Below the pieces are notes generated by a model, which searched no databases, was not told the DNA's origin, and was given only the letters and a program-made list of their open reading frames with translations. DNA of 64,000 bases from JAKPAM01 sp047601745. Lineage in GTDB: Bacteria > Pseudomonadota > Gammaproteobacteria > Burkholderiales > Burkholderiaceae_E. The DNA is taken from NCBI GenBank assembly GCA_047601745.1, contig JASGIS010000001.1, forward strand, positions 1,798,001 to 1,862,000, given 5' to 3'. Numbering within the stretch: position 1 is the first letter of the stretch; every line of letters begins with the position of its first letter. Positions 57,719 through 64,000 of this stretch are shown here, in pieces. The translations under genes were made by a program, and so were the position numbers.

Positions 57719-58893
57719 GTGGCGACCGGAAGCGGGCCGGGTTCGTGGCCGGGTTCTCGGGTGGGTTCATGGCCGGATTCGTGGTCGGATTTGCGGAGAG
57801 GTTCGCCATGACGTTCGCTACGACGTTCGTGGCGAAGCGGGCGGCTGGGCGCCGTGCTGCGGCGCGGGGGTCGACAGAGGCGCTGCTCGCCGCATTGGTC
57901 TTCATGTCGGCGCCTGCGTTCGTCGCGGCGGCCGAGCCTGCCGGCGGCGCACCTTATGCGGTGACCGACGAGCGCGGCATGGCCGTGCGTTTCGATGAGG
58001 TGCCGGCCCGGGTCGTGTCGATGCTGCCGTCCTTGACCGAGACGGTCTGCGAACTCGGCCAGTGCGATCGGCTCGTCGGCGTCGATCGCTTCTCGAACTG
58101 GCCGGGATCCGTCGAGCGCCTGCCGCATCTGGGCGGGCTCGATGACGTCGATGTCGAGGGAATCGTCGCGCTGCGTCCCGACGTCGTGCTGCTATCGCGC
58201 TCGGCCCGCGTGACCGGCCGGCTCGATGCGCTGGGCGTCAGGACCCTGGTGCTCGAGCCGAAGACGCGCGACGACGTGCGGCGCGTGATCGCTTCTCTCG
58301 CGCGCCTGTTCGCGCTGCCCGACGAGCAGGCGCGGCGGTTGTGGCAACGCATCGAAGAAGCGCAGGCCGCCGAGGCACGGGCGATTCCGGCGTTGCTGCG
58401 CGGCACGCGCGTGTATTTCGAAGTCAGTCGCGGTCCTTATGCCGCCAGCGAAAGCTCGTTCATCGGCCAGACACTGGCGGGCCTGGGCCTGCGCAACATC
58501 GTGCCCGCCGACCTGGGGCCGTTTCCGAAGCTGGGGCCGGAGTTCGTCGTGCGCGCCGATCCGGACCTGATCATGCTGGCGGCCCGTCACGAGCAGGCGC
58601 TGGCGGAGCGGCCGGGCTGGCCGGCGCTGCGCGCGGTGCGCGAAGGCCGCGTGTGCCGTTTCACGCTCGCGCAGATCGACGTGCTGGTGCGCCCCGGTCC
58701 GCGGTTGGCCGAGGCCGCGCGGATCATGGCCGACTGCGTCCGCGAGAAAGGGGCGCCGCCGGCGTCGACCGTGCCGGTGGGGGCAGCAGGGCCAGTGGGG
58801 TCAGCGGGGTTAGCGGGATCGGCGGGATCAGCGGGATCGGCGGGGGCTGTCGGATCGATCGCACCGGCCGAGTCGGCCGTCGGCGCGCGATGA
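57715..58893 (+). CDS. btuF: Cobalamin ABC transporter binding protein BtuF, with repeat-bearing ends
   Basis: This protein of up to 392 residues delivers cobalamin to BtuCD. The class III binding fold spans about residues 78-340 (VVSMLPSLTETVCELGQCDR, GVDRFSNWPGSVERLPHLGG, GLRNIVPADLGPFPKLGPEF), with a signal peptide at about 50-72 (LLAALVFMSAPAFVAA). Both ends are odd. Residues 10-41 are eight tetrapeptides each starting with Phe, encoded by a 12-bp array (57742-57837). The tail near 357-378 is a Gly/Ser/Ala run encoded by a 9-bp array. The start at 57715 overlaps the cobU stop; a later ATG at 57808 would shorten the odd leader. btuC follows with a 4-base overlap. Confidence 0.88.
   Translation: MSGDRKRAGFVAGFSGGFMAGFVVGFAERFAMTFATTFVAKRAAGRRAAARGSTEALLAALVFMSAPAFVAAAEPAGGAPYAVTDERGMAVRFDEVPARVVSMLPSLTETVCELGQCDRLVGVDRFSNWPGSVERLPHLGGLDDVDVEGIVALRPDVVLLSRSARVTGRLDALGVRTLVLEPKTRDDVRRVIASLARLFALPDEQARRLWQRIEEAQAAEARAIPALLRGTRVYFEVSRGPYAASESSFIGQTLAGLGLRNIVPADLGPFPKLGPEFVVRADPDLIMLAARHEQALAERPGWPALRAVREGRVCRFTLAQIDVLVRPGPRLAEAARIMADCVREKGAPPASTVPVGAAGPVGSAGLAGSAGSAGSAGAVGSIAPAESAVGAR
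57742..57837 (+). repeat. 12-bp tandem array inside btuF leader
   Basis: Eight units beginning ttc (or ttt) every 12 bases encode Phe at every fourth residue. The array lies between the btuF start and its hydrophobic signal peptide core. Confidence 0.85.
58783..58845 (+). repeat. 9-bp tandem array in the btuF C-terminus
   Basis: Seven units like tcagcggga run from 58783 to 58845 in frame and encode a Gly/Ser/Ala tail that relatives lack. Confidence 0.8.
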
Positions 58894-59897
58894 GCGGTGC
58901 GCCGGCGCGCGCGCGCCGCCTGCTGCTGGGGCTGGTGCTGCTGGCCGTGCTGCTGGCCGTGCTGGGGTGTCTGGTCGGCAGCACGGGCTTCGAGGCCTGG
59001 AGCGGCTGGCGCGACGATCCGGTGGCGCTGCGGATCGTGCGCGACATCCGGCTGCCGCGCAGCCTGGGCGCTTGGCTGGCCGGCGCGCTGCTCGGCCTGG
59101 CCGGCGCGATCGCGCAGGGCGTGTTCCGCAATCCGCTGGCCGATCCTTACCTGCTAGGCAGCGCGTCGGGCGCGTCCTTGTTCGTCGCGCTGTCGATGGC
59201 GCTCGGTGGCGTGGCACCCGGTACCGGGGCCTGGCTGGCCCGGGTCGGGCTCAGCGGCGCCGCGTTCGCGGGGGCGATGCTGGCGCTGGTGCTGACGCTG
59301 ACGCTGGCCCGCGGCCTCGTCCATACGATGCGACTGCTGCTGGCCGGCGTGATCGTCGGCGTCGTGCTCGGCGCGCTGTCGACGATGACGGTGATCTGGT
59401 TCCCCGAGATCATGGCCGCGCAACAGAGTTTCCTGGTCGGCGGCACGGTGTTCATCGGCTGGTCCGCGGTCGTGCTGATGGCCGTGGTGCTGGCCGCCTG
59501 CCTGCCACTGGCATGGCTGTGCAGTCCGCTGCTCGACGCGCTGGCGCTGGGCGAGGCGACCGCGCGCAGCCTCGGCCTGCCGCTCGTGGCCGGCCGCGGC
59601 TGCCTGATCGTGCTGCTGGCGCTGGCGACCGGCAGCGCGGTCGCGCAAGCCGGGCTGATCGCTTTCGTCGGCCTGGCGGCGCCGCACCTGGTGCGCTCGA
59701 TCGCGCGGACCTCGCACCGATGGCTGATGCCGCTGTCGGCGTTGACCGGCGGCACGCTGCTGGCCGGTGCCGATCTGGTCGCCCGCGCCGCGATCGCGCC
59801 GCGCGAGCTGCCGGTCGGCGTGCTGACGGCGGTGTTCGGCGGCGGTTATCTGCTGTGGCTGATGCATCGCCGCGCGCACGACGAGGAGGCCGCGTGA
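58890..59897 (+). CDS. btuC: Cobalamin ABC transporter permease BtuC (FecCD family)
   Basis: This 335-residue inner-membrane permease has about ten hydrophobic helices and the FecCD landmarks RLPRSLGAWLAGALLGLAGA, GVFRNPLADPYLLGSASGAS near 75 and FVGLAAPHLVRSIARTSHRW near 260, the coupling region for BtuD. Length fits BtuC (about 326). The start overlaps the btuF stop (ATGA) and the stop overlaps the btuD start by one base. Confidence 0.92.
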   Translation: MSGAPARARRLLLGLVLLAVLLAVLGCLVGSTGFEAWSGWRDDPVALRIVRDIRLPRSLGAWLAGALLGLAGAIAQGVFRNPLADPYLLGSASGASLFVALSMALGGVAPGTGAWLARVGLSGAAFAGAMLALVLTLTLARGLVHTMRLLLAGVIVGVVLGALSTMTVIWFPEIMAAQQSFLVGGTVFIGWSAVVLMAVVLAACLPLAWLCSPLLDALALGEATARSLGLPLVAGRGCLIVLLALATGSAVAQAGLIAFVGLAAPHLVRSIARTSHRWLMPLSALTGGTLLAGADLVARAAIAPRELPVGVLTAVFGGGYLLWLMHRRAHDEEAA

Positions 59898-60790
59898 TGC
59901 CCCCGCCGGCCCCCGCTTCGCCGGCGCTGAGCGCGGCCTCGCTGTCGGTGTCGATCGGCCGGCGCCGCGTGCTGCACGACGTCGATCTGCAGGTGCGGGC
60001 CGGCCGCTGGCTGGCCGTCGTCGGTCCGAACGGCGCCGGCAAGTCGACGCTGCTCAAGGCGCTGGCCGGCCTGGTGCCGGCCGACGGCGGCCGCGTCGCG
60101 TGGGCGGGCGAGGCGCTCGATCGGATCGGTCTTCGCGAACGAGGGCGGCGGCTGTCGTGGCTGGGCCAGAACGAGACCGGCGCCGATGACCTGAGCGTGT
60201 ACGACGTGGCGATGATCGGACGGCTGCCGCACCAGCGCTGGCTGGGCATGGCCGACGCGCGCGATCACGAGGTCGTGCGCGATTGCCTGCTGCGCACGCA
60301 GGCCTGGGATTGGCGCGACCGGCCGCTCGGGCGTCTGTCGGGCGGCGAGCGCCAGCGCGTGCTGCTGGCGCGCGCGCTGGCCGTGCAGGCCGGTGTGATG
60401 CTGATGGACGAGCCGGTCGCCAATCTCGATCCGCCGCATCAGGCCGACTGGCTCGCGATCGTGCGCGAACGCGTGGCCGCCGGCGTGACCGTGGTCAGCG
60501 TGCTGCACGAGCTGTCGCTGGCGCTGAACGCCGATGAACTGGCGATTGTCGACGAGGGCCGCATCGCCTGGCACGGACCGGCCGGCGAGCCCGACGGGCA
60601 CCGCGCGATCGAACGCGTGTTCGACGATCGCGTCGCCGTGCGCGTGTTCGGCGAAGGCCCGCCGGTCGTCTCGCTGGTCGCGCCGCGCGTCGATCATCCG
60701 TCGCCCGTGCCCGTGCCCGTGCCCGTGCCCACGTCCGTCTCCGGGCCCGCGCCCGTCCCCCTTATCCCCGGATCAACCAGGAGCGAATGA
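59897..60790 (+). CDS. btuD: Cobalamin ABC transporter ATPase BtuD
   Basis: This 297-residue ATPase powers BtuC. Walker A GPNGAGKSTLL is near residues 44-54, the signature LSGGERQRVLLARAL near 143 and Walker B VMLMDEPVANLDPP near 165, with a switch histidine in VLHELSLALNADEL. It is some 40 residues longer than usual because of a proline/valine tail encoded by a 6-bp cccgtg repeat (60702-60733). The stop overlaps the cobO start by 4 bases. Confidence 0.92.
   Translation: MPPPAPASPALSAASLSVSIGRRRVLHDVDLQVRAGRWLAVVGPNGAGKSTLLKALAGLVPADGGRVAWAGEALDRIGLRERGRRLSWLGQNETGADDLSVYDVAMIGRLPHQRWLGMADARDHEVVRDCLLRTQAWDWRDRPLGRLSGGERQRVLLARALAVQAGVMLMDEPVANLDPPHQADWLAIVRERVAAGVTVVSVLHELSLALNADELAIVDEGRIAWHGPAGEPDGHRAIERVFDDRVAVRVFGEGPPVVSLVAPRVDHPSPVPVPVPVPTSVSGPAPVPLIPGSTRSE
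60702..60733 (+). repeat. 6-bp repeat in the btuD C-terminus
   Basis: About five units of cccgtg encode Pro-Val dipeptides in the tail of BtuD. In-frame and polymorphism-prone; no function is visible. Confidence 0.75.
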
Positions 60791-61359
60791 TGCAGATCGA
60801 ACAACCGCCGACCGAAAAGCCTTATGTTCCGCCAGAAGGCGAGCGGCGAGGGCTGCTGATCATCAATACCGGCGACGGCAAGGGCAAGAGCACGGCGGCC
60901 TTCGGCCTGGCGCTGCGGGCGACCGGTCGCGGCAAGACGGTGCGGATCTACCAGTTCATGAAGGTGCCGAGCGCGCGCTTCGGCGAGCACCGGATGTTCG
61001 AGCAGATCGGCATGCCGATCGAAGGGCTCGGCGACGGTTTCAGTTGGAAGAGCAAGGACCTCGAGCGTTCGGCACAGCTCGCGCGCGATGGCTGGGCGCG
61101 GGCGCGCGACGTGATCCTGGGCGGCGACGCGTTCATGGTCGTGCTCGATGAGATCACTTATCCGCTGGTCTACGGCTGGTTGCCGCTCGACGAGGTGATG
61201 GCGACGCTGCGCGAGCGGCCGCCGCACGTGCACGTCGTGCTGACCGGCCGGCGCTGCCCGGACGAGCTGATCGCGATGGCCGATACGGTGACCGAGATGC
61301 GCAAGGTCAAGCACGCGTTCGAGGCCGGTATCCCGGCGCAGCGCGGCATCGAAGACTAA
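60787..61359 (+). CDS. cobO: Corrinoid adenosyltransferase CobO/BtuR
   Basis: This 190-residue enzyme transfers adenosine from ATP to cob(I)yrinic acid diamide or salvaged corrinoids. The P-loop-like GDGKGKSTAAFGLALRATGR is at 29-48, RIYQFMKVPSARFGEH follows, then VVLDEITYPLVYGWLPLDEV and the typical VVLTGRRCPDELIAMADTVT. Length is within the BtuR/CobA range (about 196). The ATG at 60787 overlaps the btuD stop (ATGA). It adenosylates the cobalamin brought in by BtuBCDF, so the transporter and enzyme act in series. Confidence 0.93.
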   Translation: MMQIEQPPTEKPYVPPEGERRGLLIINTGDGKGKSTAAFGLALRATGRGKTVRIYQFMKVPSARFGEHRMFEQIGMPIEGLGDGFSWKSKDLERSAQLARDGWARARDVILGGDAFMVVLDEITYPLVYGWLPLDEVMATLRERPPHVHVVLTGRRCPDELIAMADTVTEMRKVKHAFEAGIPAQRGIED

Positions 61360-61439
61360 GAGCCGGTGAACGAAGCAGGCATGCTCGTGATCGGATCGAT
61401 CCCGCGATCGGCCCGCGTGCGCCGGGAGCCGCCGAAGCG

Positions 61440-62456
61440 ATGAGCATGCTGGCTGCCGGGACCGTGCTGTGCGCGATGGCGATCGATGCGCGCTGGGGCG
61501 AGCCGCGCGCGGCCTGGCATCCGGTGGTGGCGATCGGCACTTACCTGCGCGCGGCCGGACGCCGGTTGCCGGTCGGCCCGCCGGCGGGTGCGATGGCGGC
61601 CGGCGCGCTGGCGTGGTGGCTCGGCGCGCTGGTCGTCGGCGCGCTGGGCATCGCGCTCGATCTCGCGATGGCCTGGGGCGCGGCGGGCGGCGCGCCGTCC
61701 GCGATGCCGTCTTCGGGTTGGACACCGTTCGCGTGGCCGTCTCCGGCGCCGTCGTTTTCCGGATGGGCATCGGCGGCGATCGCCATGCTGGCCGGGGGCT
61801 GGGTGTTGAAGACGATGCTGGCCTGGTCCATGCTGCGCGACGAGGTGCTGGCCGTCGAAACGGCGCTGGCGCGGGACGGGCTCGACGTCGGCCGCGCGCG
61901 CCTGTCCCGGCTGGTCAGCCGCGACGTGTCGGCGCTTTCGGCCGACGAAGTGCGCGAGAGCGCGATCGAATCGCTGGCCGAGAACCTGAACGATTCGGTC
62001 GTCGCGCCGCTGTGCTGGTTCGCGTGTCTCGGCTTTGCCGGTGCCTGCGTCTATCGCTATGCGAACACCGCCGACGCGATGTGGGGTTACCGCGGTCGCT
62101 GGGAATGGGCGGGCAAGTGGGCGGCCCGCGCCGACGATGTGCTGTCGTGGGTACCGGCCCGCTTGTGCGCGCTGGCGCTGGGCGGGTGCGGACGTTTGCG
62201 CCATTGGCGGCGGCTGCCCGCGCAGGCGCGCCTGACGCCGTCACCGAACGGCGGCTGGCCGATGGCGGCGATGGCGTTGCTGCTGGACGTGCGGCTGGGC
62301 AAGCCGGGCGCCTATGTGCTGAATGCCGGCGCCCGCGCGCCGCAGGCTGCGGACCTGCATCGGGCGGTGGCGGTCGCCGGCGCTGCGGTCCGGGCGACGG
62401 TGCTCGCGGTGGTGGTGGTGATGGTGGTGATGGCGATCGCCGCTCGGGGCGGATGA
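61440..62456 (+). CDS. cbiB: Adenosylcobinamide-phosphate synthase CbiB/CobD
   Basis: This 338-residue inner-membrane enzyme attaches the aminopropanol arm (or its phosphate) to adenosylcobyrate. Landmarks are DARWGEPRAAWHPVVAIGTY near residue 16, LARDGLDVGRARLSRLVSRD near 135 and SAIESLAENLNDSVVAPLCW near 172, plus VYRYANTADAMWGYRGRWEW. Five or so membrane segments are visible. The C-terminal run VVVVMVVMAIA is encoded by a ggtggtgat repeat. An 80-base gap separates it from cobO. The aminopropanol phosphate comes from the next gene. Confidence 0.92.
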   Translation: MSMLAAGTVLCAMAIDARWGEPRAAWHPVVAIGTYLRAAGRRLPVGPPAGAMAAGALAWWLGALVVGALGIALDLAMAWGAAGGAPSAMPSSGWTPFAWPSPAPSFSGWASAAIAMLAGGWVLKTMLAWSMLRDEVLAVETALARDGLDVGRARLSRLVSRDVSALSADEVRESAIESLAENLNDSVVAPLCWFACLGFAGACVYRYANTADAMWGYRGRWEWAGKWAARADDVLSWVPARLCALALGGCGRLRHWRRLPAQARLTPSPNGGWPMAAMALLLDVRLGKPGAYVLNAGARAPQAADLHRAVAVAGAAVRATVLAVVVVMVVMAIAARGG

Positions 62457-62523
62457 TGCGGAACGCGCGGGCGCGTAGTGGTGAAGTGAAGGTGAACGCG
62501 CGGGCGCGCGATGGAGGACGGGA

Positions 62524-63612
62524 ATGAGCAGGCCGGCGATCGCCGACGGAAACGCCTCGGACGCGCGCGAGCACGGCGGCCCCGATGCGGAGGGTCCGAT
62601 CGACTTCGACTTCTCGGTCAACGCCAATGCCTGCGGTCCTTGCCCGGATCTGCTGGACGCGCTCGCCGGCGTCGATGCAGCGCGCTATCCGGAAGGCGGC
62701 TACCTGCGCGTGCGCGAGGCGATCGCGCGCCTGCACGACGTCGAGGCCGAGCGCGTCGTGATCGCCGGCAGCGGCAGCGAGTTCATCTTCCGGATGACCG
62801 CGGCGATCGCCCGCGACGGCGGGCGGACCGTCAGCGTGCCGCGGCACGCTTATGGCGACTACGCCGACGCGGCCGCGGCCTGGGGACTGCGGGTGCGACG
62901 TCGGAACGTCGCGCCTGCGCACGAATGTCCGGCGCACGACGCCGCAGCGGCGAACGTCGATCCGGACGCCGATCTGGTCTGGGCCTGCGATCCCTCGTCG
63001 CCGCTGGGTCGGTCCGAGCCGGCCTTCGCGCATCGCGCGCCGATCGTGCTCGATTGCGCGTACGAACCGCTGCGCCTGTCGGGCACCGGCGCATGGGACG
63101 GCGCGAGGCGCGACCGCGTCTGGCGTCTGGTTTCGCCGAACAAGGCGCTGGGTTCGCCGGGCGTGCGCGGCGCTTATGTACTGGCGCCGCCGGGCAGCGA
63201 GCGGCTCGTGTCGGCGCTGAGGCGGATGGCGCCGTCCTGGGTGCTCGGGGCGCATGGCGTGGCGATGCTCGACGCGTGGACCCGGCCGCCGACGCAGGCC
63301 TGGCTGCTGTCGAGCCGTGAGCGGCTGCGCGACTGGAAGCGGGCGCAACTGGCGATGCTGCGCGCGCTCGGCTGGATCTGCGCGGACAGCGAAACGCCGT
63401 TCTTCTGCGCGCGGCCGCCCGGACCGCTGGCGCGCGGCGGCATCCGGCCGCTGCTGGACGCGCTGCGCCGCGACGGCATCAAGCTGCGCGATGCGCGTTC
63501 GTTCGGTCTCGATGGCCACGTGCGGATCTCGGTGCAGCCGCCGGCGGCGCAGCGCGCGCTGGAGGCCGCACTGCGGCGATCGTCATCGCGCGTGGAAGGG
63601 GAGACGACATGA
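62524..63612 (+). CDS. cobC: Threonine-phosphate decarboxylase CobC
   Basis: This 362-residue PLP enzyme makes aminopropanol phosphate for the B12 side arm. The N-terminus has DFDFSVNANACGPCPDLLDA, the PLP lysine K207 sits in VSPNKALGSPGVRGAYVLAP, and the C-terminal HVRISVQPPAAQRALEAAL is the usual arginine strand. The gene is named CobC in the Pseudomonas pathway and CobD in Salmonella; CobC is used here as the Pseudomonas-type name. The stop overlaps the cobQ start (ATGA). Confidence 0.9.
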   Translation: MSRPAIADGNASDAREHGGPDAEGPIDFDFSVNANACGPCPDLLDALAGVDAARYPEGGYLRVREAIARLHDVEAERVVIAGSGSEFIFRMTAAIARDGGRTVSVPRHAYGDYADAAAAWGLRVRRRNVAPAHECPAHDAAAANVDPDADLVWACDPSSPLGRSEPAFAHRAPIVLDCAYEPLRLSGTGAWDGARRDRVWRLVSPNKALGSPGVRGAYVLAPPGSERLVSALRRMAPSWVLGAHGVAMLDAWTRPPTQAWLLSSRERLRDWKRAQLAMLRALGWICADSETPFFCARPPGPLARGGIRPLLDALRRDGIKLRDARSFGLDGHVRISVQPPAAQRALEAALRRSSSRVEGETT

Positions 63613-64000
63613 CGGCCAGGGCGGTCATGGTGCTCGGCACCAGCAGCGGCGCCGGCAAGAGCTTCGTCGCGACGGCGCTGTGCCGCTGGTACGCGCGGCG
63701 CGGCCTGCGCGTGGCGCCGTTCAAGGCGCAGAACATGAGCAACAACGCGCGCGTCGTCGACGGCGGCGAGATCGGCAGCGCGCAGTACTTCCAGGCGCTG
63801 GCGGCGCGCGCGGTGCCCGACACGCGGATGAATCCGCTGCTGCTCAAGCCCGAGGGCGATATGCATAGTCAGGTGGTGTTGCGGGGGCGCGTCGATCCGG
63901 CGCTGACGGCGATGCCGTGGCGCACGCGCAGCGAGCACGTGTGGCCGGTGATCGCCGCGTCACTCGACGAACTGCGCGCGCAGGCCGACGTCGTCGTCAT
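63609..64000 (+). CDS. cobQ: Cobyric acid synthase CobQ/CbiP, cut by the window end
   Basis: The first 130 residues of a glutamine-dependent amidase that adds four amides to adenosylcobyrinic diamide. The BioD-like ATPase start VMVLGTSSGAGKSFVATALC and the segment RVAPFKAQNMSNNARVVDGG are diagnostic, with RMNPLLLKPEGDMHSQVVLR after. The ATG overlaps the cobC stop. The remaining 350 or so residues, including the glutamine amidotransferase part, lie beyond 64000. Confidence 0.94.
   Translation, partial: MTARAVMVLGTSSGAGKSFVATALCRWYARRGLRVAPFKAQNMSNNARVVDGGEIGSAQYFQALAARAVPDTRMNPLLLKPEGDMHSQVVLRGRVDPALTAMPWRTRSEHVWPVIAASLDELRAQADVVV

Overview
The DNA is GC-rich and densely packed, with ATGA-type gene overlaps, several orphan periplasmic binding proteins (including a Bug/TctC-type one), a CnoX-type thioredoxin, an IbpA-type heat-shock protein and a riboswitch-led vitamin B12 operon. 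This points to a betaproteobacterium of the order Burkholderiales, perhaps near Alcaligenaceae. That placement is an inference from gene content. No rRNA, tRNA, CRISPR array or integrase was seen.

Layout. (1) 0.5-4 kb: a dicarboxylate/amino-acid symporter, an amino-acid binding protein, a small monooxygenase and a VapBC toxin-antitoxin pair with a palindromic operator. (2) 4.1-13.2 kb: a catabolic cluster. An SCP2-like/alpha-beta hydrolase fusion, a beta-hydroxyacid dehydrogenase and a GntR regulator face a complete branched-chain-type ABC importer (binding protein, LivH, M, G, F), followed by a carboxymuconolactone-decarboxylase-like protein and a metallo-beta-lactamase-fold hydrolase. (3) 13.2-19.6 kb: CnoX, a Fur-box-linked TonB siderophore receptor, a YjjJ-like HipA kinase, a small unknown protein and an iron-type alcohol dehydrogenase. 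(4) 19.7-40.3 kb: an accessory island. Its core is a DISARM-like set: a SNF2 helicase (DrmD-like), a 1713-residue adenine methylase, a 2176-residue SF2 helicase carrying DUF1998 and a suspected PD-(D/E)XK domain (like DrmA plus DrmB in one chain), and a RelE-fold/UvrD helicase fusion instead of DrmC. A ParDE pair sits inside it in opposite orientation. The right border has an AAA/DUF4143 ATPase, an Rpn/DUF4351 nuclease, an insertion-sequence scrap and a gene remnant. (5) 40.3-54.8 kb: housekeeping and transport genes: a Liv-type binding protein, a PHB-depolymerase-like esterase, ibpA behind a sigma-32 promoter and a ROSE-like RNA thermometer, two divergent sulfonate-type binding proteins with an FMN reductase, MetY, a PQQ-type sugar dehydrogenase lipoprotein, FKBP, MlrC and a Bug protein. 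(6) 54.9-64 kb: a cobalamin riboswitch followed by btuB, cobU, btuF, btuC, btuD, cobO, cbiB/cobD, cobC and a truncated cobQ. These take up corrinoids and rebuild adenosylcobalamin.

A second theme is an unusual number of short tandem arrays. Periods are 6, 9, 12 or 15 bp where the DNA is coding or could be read in frame, and 8, 14 or 43 bp only between genes.
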